Program-made: the position numbers and the translations under genes
Assembly: GCA_964614535.1 (NCBI GenBank)
Contig: CAZTOZ010000059.1
Coordinates: 1 to 64,000 of the forward strand
From: JALSHZ01 sp964614535
Lineage (GTDB): Bacteria > Pseudomonadota > Gammaproteobacteria > UWMA-0217
Reading direction: 5' to 3'
Length of the DNA stretch: 64,000 nt
Notes under the pieces: generated by a model
Seen by the model: only the letters and a program-made list of their open reading frames with translations
Database searches by the model: none
What the model was told of the DNA's origin: nothing
Shown here: positions 42,304 to 50,096 of the stretch, in pieces
Layout of the letters: each line of letters begins with the position of its first letter
Numbering within the stretch: position 1 is the stretch's first letter

Positions 42304-43755
42304 TCAATCCACCTGCAACACGCGAATCATGTCAGTGCCACCCGCACTATGGCGATAGCCCCAGGTGGCGACGATGACATCACCGCTGTCGACGAACCCC
42401 AGTTTCCGCGCCTGTTCGACACCGTAGCTGATACGGGCCTGGTCGGAGATGCCCGGCTCGCACAGCAGCGCGGTGATTCCCCAGTTGAGAGAGAGCTTGC
42501 GCGCCACCGCGACACTGCCGGTGATAGCGAAGATCGGACATTCGGGCCGGTGGCGTGAGATCAGCCGCGAGGTGAAGCCGGTGTCGGTGAGACTGAAGAC
42601 GGCGGCGGCATCGAGCTGTTTGACCATGGTGACGACGGCCTGGCTGACGGCTTCGGTCACCACGTTGGAGGGGTTGGGCAGGATTTTCTGCAGATAGCCG
42701 AATTCACCGAGGTAGGACTCGGTGCGCAGCGCCAGATCGCTCATCGTCCGCACCGCCTCTACCGGGTATTTGCCGGTGGCGGTTTCTCCGGAGAGCATGA
42801 TGGCCGAGGTGCCATCGAGTATCGCATTGGCAACGTCGCTGGCCTCGGCGCGGGTGGGCTTGGGGTTGTTCTCCATCGACGCCAGCATCTGCGTCGCGGT
42901 GATGACCGGCTTGCCGTTCATCACGGTGGTGCGGATCATCCGCTTCTGCGCCTCCGGCACTTCACCGAACGGCAGCTCGACACCGAGATCGCCACGCGCC
43001 ACCATCACACCATCGGCCACCTTGACGATCTCCTCCAGGTTGTCGATCCCCGCCTTGTTCTCGATCTTGGCGATGATCGGAATGTCACGCACGTTCTCCC
43101 GCAGAATCTCCCGCATCGTGTGGATGTCATCGGCCGACTGCACGAACGAGGCGGCGATGTAGTCGATGTCGTTGGCCGAGGCGAAGTCCAGCTCCTTCTT
43201 GACGTCTTCGCGGTTCTCGGGATTGGCGGTGGCCAGCTTGAGGCGGGTGTCGGGCAGGTTGATGCTCTTGCGCTCACCGAGCATGCCGCCATGAACCACC
43301 TTGCAGCGAATCTCACGGTCGGTGGTGGAGATCACCTGCAACTCGATGGCGCCATCGTCGAGCAGGATCGGCGCGCCAACGGCCACCTCGTGGGGGAGGT
43401 TGGCGTAGGTCATCGACACACCGTGGACATCCCCCGGCTCGTCGGCCACATAGAGGGTGAACCTGCCCCCCCGCTCCAGCTCTACTTTCTTGTCCCGCAG
43501 CAGCCCGGTGCGGATCTCGACACCACGGGTATCGATCATGATCGCCACATGGTGCCCGAGCTTCCTCGCCACATCGCGGATCCGCCCGATCATCCGCTGG
43601 TGCCCTTCGAACGTGCCGTGGGAGAGGTTGAGACGGGCGACGTTCATGCCGGCACGGAGCATCTGTTCGAGCTTCTCCGGCGAATCGCAGGCAGGCCCGA
43701 TGGTGGCGACGATCTTGGTTTTTCTCAGCTGATGGCAATGTCTGGTTGCGGTCAT
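42304..43755 (-). CDS. pyk: Pyruvate kinase
   Basis: 483 aa. RKTKIVATIGPACDSPEKLEQML and GMNVARLNLSHG begin the barrel. The active-site stretch is IIAKIENKAGIDNLEEIVKVADGVMVARGDLGVELP, followed by ASDVANAILDGTSAIMLSGETATG and a C-terminal allosteric domain. It makes pyruvate and ATP from phosphoenolpyruvate. Monocistronic between convergent rpoH and the lipoprotein gene. Confidence 0.97.
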   Translation of the reverse strand: MTATRHCHQLRKTKIVATIGPACDSPEKLEQMLRAGMNVARLNLSHGTFEGHQRMIGRIRDVARKLGHHVAIMIDTRGVEIRTGLLRDKKVELERGGRFTLYVADEPGDVHGVSMTYANLPHEVAVGAPILLDDGAIELQVISTTDREIRCKVVHGGMLGERKSINLPDTRLKLATANPENREDVKKELDFASANDIDYIAASFVQSADDIHTMREILRENVRDIPIIAKIENKAGIDNLEEIVKVADGVMVARGDLGVELPFGEVPEAQKRMIRTTVMNGKPVITATQMLASMENNPKPTRAEASDVANAILDGTSAIMLSGETATGKYPVEAVRTMSDLALRTESYLGEFGYLQKILPNPSNVVTEAVSQAVVTMVKQLDAAAVFSLTDTGFTSRLISRHRPECPIFAITGSVAVARKLSLNWGITALLCEPGISDQARISYGVEQARKLGFVDSGDVIVATWGYRHSAGGTDMIRVLQVD

Positions 43756-43821
43756 GGAAAATACCCGGATTCAGGAAGCGGGTATCATCCACGCAGCCCA
43801 TCACCTTTGCAACCGACACCC

Positions 43822-45933
43822 TTACTTCGGCCCGGTGGTCTCGCCACCGCGCCACGGCCGGCTCCAGAAACGCCCCTCATGCAGATAGTGCACCCAGTCG
43901 CCAATGAGGACGCCGCGGTCATTCCGGGTGTCGCCCCAGTCGCCGCCGCGATAATCGGCCACGATCAACGGCTCCAGAGCGGTATCGATCCGTTGCGTGG
44001 CGGGGTCGATCTCGAAACGGTAGAGGCCGGTGTGGGTATAGCCGAAGTGACTGTCCGGTGATGCGGGATCACCATACGGGGGCGGCCGGTCGTGCAATGC
44101 CACCGGCAGCACCACCCGCATCCGGCCATCGACCGTCAATGTGGTAATGGCGTGGTGATCGTGCAGTGCCGTGCTGTCGGTTCCCCGCCTGCCGATCTCC
44201 ACCTTGTCCACCTCCAGGGGGCGGGCAGGGTCGGAGACGTCGATCAACGACAACTTGATCCCCTGATACCAGGCGCCGCCAATGTCGCCGGTCACGCCCC
44301 GCGCCGGCACCGCCGCCTTGCCGATTCCCAGCAGCAATGTCTCGGTCACCGGGTGGAGATAGTCGGAGTAACCGCTGACCTTCAGCTCCCCGGCGATATA
44401 GGGGTCGGTCGGATCGGAGAGATCGACGACATAGAGCGGATCGGTCACGCGGAAGGTCACGAGGTAGGCGCGATCACCGACATAGCGGGTGCCGTACAAC
44501 TGCTCACCGGGACGGCCCAGCGGGGCGGGGCGGCGCGGGTTCGGCAGCGTCGAAACCACTTCCAGCACCTGGCGACCGGCCGAGGCCTTCAGAATCGTCA
44601 ACATCACCGGGGATCGCTCCGGCACCTCGGACACCCCGTTCCCCGGCGTGGCCGGCACTTCATCCGTTTCCAGGACGATATCGACGGGCCGGGCCACGAA
44701 ACGGCGCGACTCACGATAGGTGACGACACGCAGATGGCCGTCGGCGGATTCACTGAACCGGAACGATTTCTGATCCTGCCGCCAGCCCAGATGCCCCTCC
44801 ACTTCGGCCGATCCCCGATAGGCGATGGCCAGTCTATCGAAATCGAACCGGTGAATGTCGGTGGTGACCTCGGGTTCGTAGACGATCCCGTCGGCCAACA
44901 CCCGATAGGGGTGGCGGGTGGACGCCAGATAGAGCGCCGAGGTAGAGGCATAGAGCGCTTCGCTGGCGCCCACATAGCACTGCGCGGCAAGGTGGTCGCC
45001 GTCGCTCGTCAGATCGACCGCAACGATGGTGATCACATCCGCCCATCGCTGGGCAGTATCCCGGTTGAGATAGCAGTCAGCGGGGGTGACCAGCAGCCCC
45101 CGATCGACACCGTCGATGCGATAGCGTGGCAATAGCGCCTCCGGGGTCAGCGTATCCGCTCCGGCCGGATCTTCGACGGCAACGGATGGGTCGGGATGGT
45201 GGCGCAACACCAGATAGACCACCTCACCCACACGGCGCGAGGCAACCAACGCGCCGTCGAATCCGATGGTGCGGACGACGGTGGCGCGCGCCGGCTCGGA
45301 CACATCGACGAAGCGCAGGCGGGTGCGCTGCTGGATGAAGTACCAAGGCCGGAACCAGTTGGCATGGACGGCACCAGCGGCTTGGTCGATGACCATCAAG
45401 CGCTGCAAGCGCTCGCTCAGATAGAGCCCCTGCTGCTGCAACGCCGGATCGTCCATCCCGATATCGGCCAGCACCGACAACCCACCATCGTCCGCCACCG
45501 CCATGACACGGATCGCCGAACGAGGCGTGTCAGCGGATGATACCCCGCTGCCGTCAACCGATGATGGCCCGGCCGGATAGGCGAAATCCCCCCGGTTGTC
45601 GAGCGCATAGAGTACGCGTCCGTCCGACGTGGTCTTGATCAGATCGGCCTCGTCGACACCGGCAACCTGCAGATTGGTGGTGGAGACCCCTCGCTGGGAC
45701 GCGCCAGCACCCACCGCTTCCGCCAACACGACGGCATCGGACCCGACATCGCCGTCGCCGGAACGCAACGCGTCCCGGAAATAGGCCACCAACCCGGCGC
45801 TGTCGGTCCGCACCAACCTCCCGGCCGTCTCTCCACCCGCGGCACCTTCCGACACCCCGGCGCCGCTCGGCGGACCGCCACAACCCGCCACGATCGACAC
45901 GACGGCCAGCATGGCGGCCATCTTTTGGATCAT
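43822..45933 (-). CDS. Beta-propeller domain lipoprotein
   Basis: 703 aa. The signal peptide has a lipobox (VSIVAGC, Cys about 18) and a Gly/Ser/Pro linker. The body matches the secreted beta-propeller family, with STTNLQVAGVDEADLIKTTSDGRVLYAL, LGRPGEQLYGTRYVGDRAYLVTFRVTDPLYVVDLSDP and a C-terminal HDHHAITTL segment. Likely anchored in the envelope and possibly surface-exposed. Function unknown. A 6+6 inverted repeat (TTGGGA/TCCCAA, 45951-45968) lies just upstream of the start and may be an operator. Confidence 0.82.
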   Translation of the reverse strand: MIQKMAAMLAVVSIVAGCGGPPSGAGVSEGAAGGETAGRLVRTDSAGLVAYFRDALRSGDGDVGSDAVVLAEAVGAGASQRGVSTTNLQVAGVDEADLIKTTSDGRVLYALDNRGDFAYPAGPSSVDGSGVSSADTPRSAIRVMAVADDGGLSVLADIGMDDPALQQQGLYLSERLQRLMVIDQAAGAVHANWFRPWYFIQQRTRLRFVDVSEPARATVVRTIGFDGALVASRRVGEVVYLVLRHHPDPSVAVEDPAGADTLTPEALLPRYRIDGVDRGLLVTPADCYLNRDTAQRWADVITIVAVDLTSDGDHLAAQCYVGASEALYASTSALYLASTRHPYRVLADGIVYEPEVTTDIHRFDFDRLAIAYRGSAEVEGHLGWRQDQKSFRFSESADGHLRVVTYRESRRFVARPVDIVLETDEVPATPGNGVSEVPERSPVMLTILKASAGRQVLEVVSTLPNPRRPAPLGRPGEQLYGTRYVGDRAYLVTFRVTDPLYVVDLSDPTDPYIAGELKVSGYSDYLHPVTETLLLGIGKAAVPARGVTGDIGGAWYQGIKLSLIDVSDPARPLEVDKVEIGRRGTDSTALHDHHAITTLTVDGRMRVVLPVALHDRPPPYGDPASPDSHFGYTHTGLYRFEIDPATQRIDTALEPLIVADYRGGDWGDTRNDRGVLIGDWVHYLHEGRFWSRPWRGGETTGPK

Positions 45934-46364
45934 TTCGCACCACCCGATACTTGGGATTATTTTCCCAAACTATCGGCTATCGACCATCAGGTCAAGCACG
46001 CGCCGCAATACCGGCGGGCGGCCCCGAACAATCGGAACAGCTCATCCACAATAGGGCTCCACTCATCCGAAGAGACACAACTTGTGACATATCCGCACCT
46101 AAACTGTGAGGTGGATCACAAATCCCCAAGGTTTTCCTTTTTCCACACAATGAACATGCCTACCGTATATCCTCTGACGAATGAGCAGCCAACCAACCCC
46201 GGCATGACGTACAACAGGGGAACCGCTCTCCGGGTTTGTCACATCAGATTCACGGATACTCAGTCCACCGGTCTGCCGCCAGGCTGGTGGCCGGCAATCC
46301 ATCGCGGACAACGCTCTCCAACCACCGTCCGGTGGTACGAGGATCGATAACAGGGACAGGGAAC
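45934..46364. other. Large divergent intergenic region
   Basis: 431 bases, visibly richer in A and T than the flanking genes. It holds an inverted repeat near the lipoprotein start (45951-45968), a CRP-type site (46105-46120) and the GGGACAGGGAAC ribosome site of the next gene. A plus-strand open frame here has no recognisable protein character, and I do not call it. Confidence 0.55.
46105..46120. promoter_or_regulatory. CRP/Vfr-type binding site
   Basis: TGTGAGGTGGATCACA has both half-sites (TGTGA-N6-TCACA) identical to the CRP consensus, with A/T-rich flanks. It is about 172 bases from the lipoprotein start and 245 bases from the glycosyltransferase-like start, so its target is undecided. 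No crp/vfr gene is in the window. Confidence 0.5.
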
Positions 46365-47324
46365 ATGGCAAGTATTCGCTACTTCTTCTCCTACGCCACG
46401 GTCAACGAAAACCCACGCTACACGCGCGACCTGGTCAACTTCCGCCACTACGCCCGCCACGACCCCGGCGTCGATCTGGTGGAGGTCTACATCGCTGTCA
46501 ACCAAGACCACCCTAAGACCCGGGCCGATGAAATCGCGCTCCAGGATCTGGTCAAGGTGCTGGAGAAGAACCCCAAATACAAGGTTCGCAAGGTCGAGTT
46601 CTTCGAGGCGCCGGGGCGCGACTGGCGCGCGCTCTACGTCAATCTCAACAACCTGCTCCCGGACGCCGAAGACACCGACTACCTCTTCTTCAACAACCGC
46701 AGCGGTACCGGTGCGCTGGAGCCCAACTGGTACAAACGCCTGCTGGAGCGGATGCGCCGCGACGACAGCATCGGTGGCGTGGCCAGCACCATCTGGCTGC
46801 CCGACTCAGCCGACGCCGAACTCGGCCCGCATCTGCAGGGTTTCGGCATAGTGACGCGTATCCGCGACGTCCGGCCGATGATGGACGACTTCCCGGGCAT
46901 CTACGCCACCAATAGCGAAGGCACCATCCGCGACGGCGAAGCCGCCTTTTCCCAGCGCCTGTTGGCCAACGGCAGAAAGCTCGCCAGCCTCTATCAACCA
47001 TTGCTCGTGGTCAGCCCCGGACAGACCGACTTCGGCAACGAACGCCTGGGCTGCCCGCGAGAGGCCGCGGCGAAACGGGGTGGCCTCCCCTTCAGCCACC
47101 GCGCGGTCAAACACTTCTACCTTGGCACACCCAAAGACTGGTTCGCGGTGCTGGCATGGTGGGCACGCCGGATCTGGCACGAACCATCGATCGCCCGCCA
47201 GTTTCCACACCGGATCTGGATGGCGATCCACTGGTATCAGTGGCATGTCCGCCAGCGGATCGCAGCCTTCTTTCGGCGGTTCCACTGGCCTCACCGAACA
47301 CCACCGCGCAACCCCGCCCACTGA
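46365..47324 (+). CDS. Putative glycosyltransferase-like protein
   Basis: 319 aa from the ATG with GGGACAGGGAAC before it. No signal peptide; a basic, Trp/Arg-rich C terminus. The N terminus (MASIRYFFSYATVNENPRY) and the stretch YVNLNNLLPDAEDTDYLFFNNRSGTGALEPNWYKRLLERM look like a GT-A nucleotide-sugar-binding region, where a receptor surface residue is asked for (DYLFFNNR in place of a DxD). I recognise no named family with certainty. Neighbouring glycosyltransferase and methyltransferase genes suggest a surface-glycan role. Confidence 0.55.
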   Translation: MASIRYFFSYATVNENPRYTRDLVNFRHYARHDPGVDLVEVYIAVNQDHPKTRADEIALQDLVKVLEKNPKYKVRKVEFFEAPGRDWRALYVNLNNLLPDAEDTDYLFFNNRSGTGALEPNWYKRLLERMRRDDSIGGVASTIWLPDSADAELGPHLQGFGIVTRIRDVRPMMDDFPGIYATNSEGTIRDGEAAFSQRLLANGRKLASLYQPLLVVSPGQTDFGNERLGCPREAAAKRGGLPFSHRAVKHFYLGTPKDWFAVLAWWARRIWHEPSIARQFPHRIWMAIHWYQWHVRQRIAAFFRRFHWPHRTPPRNPAH

Positions 47325-47349
47325 GCAAAAGATGAGGACTGGCTGACCT

Positions 47350-47500
47350 CAACCGGAATGTGCGCGATAACCTGCCCCTTCCGCATTGCCAGGAGCCACG
47401 ATGGGCGCTCTGATCGCCAAATACCGCATCGGGATCTCCCGCGTCATCGGTACGGCCTTCATCGCGCTGACCGGCGCATTGCGGATGTTCGTCCGGGGCG
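47350..47500 (+). repeat. Diverged direct repeat, copy 1 (5' end of methyltransferase gene)
   Basis: This stretch matches 48998-49172 along its length: the upstream region with CATTGCCAGGAGCCACG, the start codon and the first 30 or so codons. It has a 36-base in-frame deletion between two CTGA-containing points, and similarity fades after about 47500. Confidence 0.8.
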
Positions 47501-47565
47501 ACATCACCGGCGACCAAGTCACGACAACCGCTTCCTCGACTATGCCACACGGGGCGAGCGCTTAG
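47401..47565 (+). pseudogene. Truncated 5' remnant of the methyltransferase gene
   Basis: A 54-codon frame starting MGALIAKYRIGISRVIG, almost the same as the start of the intact gene at 49048 (MDALIAKYRIWISRVIG). It keeps the same AGGAG ribosome site but lacks 12 codons internally, diverges after ALTGALRM..., and ends at TAG inside the oppositely oriented glycosyltransferase gene. It lacks the catalytic region altogether, so it is a remnant. The whole lies within a partial duplication. Confidence 0.75.
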
Positions 47566-48691
47566 CCGTATTGGCGATCGAACTGTCGGGCACCACCTCG
47601 AGCGTTCGATTGCCGGCTTTCGCACGTTCCAGCGCCGCCTCGAACAACGACACGGCATCATCCCACTGATAGGCACTGGCGGTCAGGTGGGCGTTGTCGG
47701 AAAGCATTCGCCACGCTCGGGAATCAGCCTGAAGCACCTGACGGACCCCAGCAGCCAATGCCGTGTCATCACCACAGTCTGCAAGGAACCCGTTATATCC
47801 ATCGCGCACCAACTGCGGCATGGCCCCTACCTTCGTCGTAACCACTGGACAACGGCAAGCCATTGCTTCCAGCGGCGTCAGGCCAAAACCATCCTGGTGA
47901 CTTGGATAGAACCAGACATCACAGCGAGCATATAGCTGGGGAATCAGGGATTGTGGCGGGTTGTGCAAGAATTCCACCCACCCAGGAAGATGGGGATGGC
48001 ACCCTGGCGATGGTCGGCCAAAGCACAACGCCTTGAGCATTGGCATCTCGGCCTTGAGCGCTGTCAAAATGGCGATCGCATCATCCGTCCCCTTCCCCGC
48101 AAAATCGGAAAAAAGAAAGCCGACGGTTGGCGTGGTATTCTTGTCTCGCTCTGGTGCGGAAAAGTGTTCCGTATCAACCCCATTGTGAATAATCGCATCG
48201 ACCTCGACGCCAATCTTCTGCCGCCCGACCTCGGCCAACCAACGAGACACGGCGATTTTGAAGAAAGGCAGCCTCCACGTCGCATCGACCAACGCCTCCG
48301 GGCTGAATTCACTGGCATCGTACCCTTGAATGAAGTGAACACGGGCGCCCTTCGAGGATGGCATCTTGTTTACCCACTCGACGGTTTTCCACCAGGTCGC
48401 CACAATCACATCGGCATCCGGCACGTCATCGGCCTCGACGGGACGATGCCGTTCGAGCGTGACCACGCGGTGATCACCACCTTCGTAATAGTCGTAATCA
48501 GCCTCTTTGTAATGCTGCCAACCATCGATGTGCAACAGCGATTTGAGGCGCTCGCGATAGCTGGGCTTTTCGCGGGGAGGCGCAATCACCGTCACATCAT
48601 GTCCTCTACGCTGCAGGAGGGCTGCATAGATGGCAACCACACGATTTCCCCCAGCGGCGCCATGCTCGGGCAAGACAAATGTAATTTTCAC
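47540..48691 (-). CDS. Family 4-type glycosyltransferase
   Basis: 383 aa. The N-terminal domain starts MKITFVLPEHGAAGGNRVVA, typical of GT-B enzymes. The second half holds KIAVSRWLAEV, IIHNGVDTEHF and the donor-site motif FYPSHQDGFGLTPLEAMACRCPVV with the conserved Glu. It transfers a sugar from an activated donor during surface polysaccharide synthesis. Opposite in direction to its neighbours and lower in GC, it sits between the two copies of a partial duplication, which suggests insertion by recombination. Confidence 0.88.
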   Translation of the reverse strand: MKITFVLPEHGAAGGNRVVAIYAALLQRRGHDVTVIAPPREKPSYRERLKSLLHIDGWQHYKEADYDYYEGGDHRVVTLERHRPVEADDVPDADVIVATWWKTVEWVNKMPSSKGARVHFIQGYDASEFSPEALVDATWRLPFFKIAVSRWLAEVGRQKIGVEVDAIIHNGVDTEHFSAPERDKNTTPTVGFLFSDFAGKGTDDAIAILTALKAEMPMLKALCFGRPSPGCHPHLPGWVEFLHNPPQSLIPQLYARCDVWFYPSHQDGFGLTPLEAMACRCPVVTTKVGAMPQLVRDGYNGFLADCGDDTALAAGVRQVLQADSRAWRMLSDNAHLTASAYQWDDAVSLFEAALERAKAGNRTLEVVPDSSIANTAKRSPRVA

Positions 48692-49047
48692 GGGCTATTC
48701 CTCTTGATCGTTGTTTCCTCTCGTTGTTCGCCTATTCAGGAGACGGCGGCATAAGTCCGCCCATGTTTTTTTCGACGATGGGGGATTGAAAAACGCAACC
48801 CCACACCCACCAGGTCTCCGGGTGGTGATGGCTACAATCAAGCTTTACCAGTACCACGCCCAAACCGCCGAAAAGACTACCGCCGCGCTGGGCCGGCACC
48901 AGCGGGCAACACTGAAACCACCCCATGGTTCCGGCAAACGCCGACCAAACGACATCAACGCCAGATGGAAAAGCCAAAACCTCTCGAGGCTGAAATCACA
49001 ATCGGTTTGCGCGATAATCCGCTCCTTTCGCATTGCCAGGAGCCACG
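48692..49047. other. Intergenic region upstream of the glycosyltransferase and methyltransferase genes
   Basis: 356 bases, including the second repeat copy from about 48998. No convincing gene. It should contain the leftward promoter of the glycosyltransferase. An open frame starting near 48828 (MATIKLYQYHAQTAEK) runs only into the repeat and has no family character. Confidence 0.5.
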
Positions 49048-49172
49048 ATGGACGCTCTGATCGCCAAATACCGCATCTGGATCTCCCGCGTGATCGGTGC
49101 CGTCTTCATCGCACTGATCGTTCTGACCGGGAGCCGGCTGACCGGGACGCTGACCGGCGCATTGCTGATTTT
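48998..49172 (+). repeat. Diverged direct repeat, copy 2 (intact methyltransferase gene)
   Basis: Counterpart of 47350-47500. Shared stretches include CATTGCCAGGAGCCACGATG and CTGATCGCCAAATACCGCAT. The copies differ by scattered substitutions and one 36-base gap, so the duplication is not recent, or it arose between diverged alleles. Confidence 0.8.
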
Positions 49173-49650
49173 CGTCGGGGTGTTGTTGGTGGGGTTGTCG
49201 ATGGCGGGAAGACTGTGGTGCAGTCTCTACATCGCGGGCTACAAGAATCAGCAATTGATCCGCTCGGGTCCTTATTCAATGACCCGCAACCCGCTCTATT
49301 TCTTTTCCTTTCTGGGGTTTACCGGCATTGGGATGGCAACGCAGAGCCTGACCATCGGCATTGGCACGGCCGCACTGTTTCTGCTGTTCTACCCCTATGT
49401 GATCCGCTATGAAGAGTCGTTCTTGCGGCAGGAGTTCGGCACGGAATTCGACGACTATCTGCGTACCACGCCGCGTTTCTGGCCCAAGCCGGGCCTGCTG
49501 CGGGAACCGGAGCGCTGGCAGGTGAATCCCCGCTCGTTCCGCCGCGAAGTGGGCGACGTGCTGGGGTTCACGCTCGCCCTGGCGCTGGTGATTCTGATCG
49601 GGGAGCTACACCGCTCGGGCGCGATCACGCCGCTGGCGCTGCTCCCCTGA
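49048..49650 (+). CDS. Isoprenylcysteine carboxylmethyltransferase/phospholipid methyltransferase-family membrane protein
   Basis: 200 aa from the ATG with CCAGGAG at good spacing. Several membrane helices surround the family signature GPYSMTRNPLYFFSFLGFTGIG and the conserved RYEESFLRQEFGTEFDDYLRTTPRFWPK that binds SAM. Bacterial members methylate various membrane substrates; the target here is unknown. Its 5' end is duplicated at 47350-47500. Confidence 0.85.
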   Translation: MDALIAKYRIWISRVIGAVFIALIVLTGSRLTGTLTGALLIFVGVLLVGLSMAGRLWCSLYIAGYKNQQLIRSGPYSMTRNPLYFFSFLGFTGIGMATQSLTIGIGTAALFLLFYPYVIRYEESFLRQEFGTEFDDYLRTTPRFWPKPGLLREPERWQVNPRSFRREVGDVLGFTLALALVILIGELHRSGAITPLALLP

Positions 49651-49665
49651 TCCACCGGAGCCTCA

Positions 49666-50058
49666 TCATCCGGTGGATGGCAACACCATAACGGCATCCA
49701 TCTCCACCGCCGCATCCTTGGGCAGCTGGGCCACACCAATGGCGGCGCGGGCGGGATAGGGTTCGGAGAAGTAGCTTGCCATCACTTCGTTGACGACGGG
49801 GAAGTGGGCAAGATCGGTGAGAAAGACGTTGAGCTTGACCACATCGGCCAGTGAACCGCCCGCCGCCTTGGCCACGGCGCCAAGGTTGTCGAAGACGCGC
49901 CGGATCTGCGCCTCGATGCCCCCTTCGACCATCTCCATCGTCTCCGGCACCAGTGGTATCTGGCCGGAGAGGTAGACGGTGTCGCCCACCCTGACCGCCT
50001 GTGAATAGGTGCCGATCGCCTGGGGTGCCTCGTCGGTCTTGATGATTGCTCTTGTCAT
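49666..50058 (-). CDS. ridA: RidA-family reactive intermediate deaminase
   Basis: 130 aa from the ATG with CAGGAGT upstream; the longer frame begins nine codons earlier. The family signature is APQAIGTYSQAVRVGDTVYLSGQIPL, and the active-site Arg lies in YPARAAIGVAQLPKDAAVEMD. It hydrolyses reactive enamine/imine products of PLP enzymes. Found just downstream of spoT, a common pairing in gammaproteobacteria. Confidence 0.94.
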   Translation of the reverse strand: MTRAIIKTDEAPQAIGTYSQAVRVGDTVYLSGQIPLVPETMEMVEGGIEAQIRRVFDNLGAVAKAAGGSLADVVKLNVFLTDLAHFPVVNEVMASYFSEPYPARAAIGVAQLPKDAAVEMDAVMVLPSTG

Positions 50059-50096
50059 CGGTACTCCTGTGGTCTGTGGTTGCAAGATCAGGGACG

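Noticed and set aside
45925..46350. Plus-strand open frame in the 431-base gap
   Set aside because: No ribosome site, no domain features, and it crosses the lipoprotein start.
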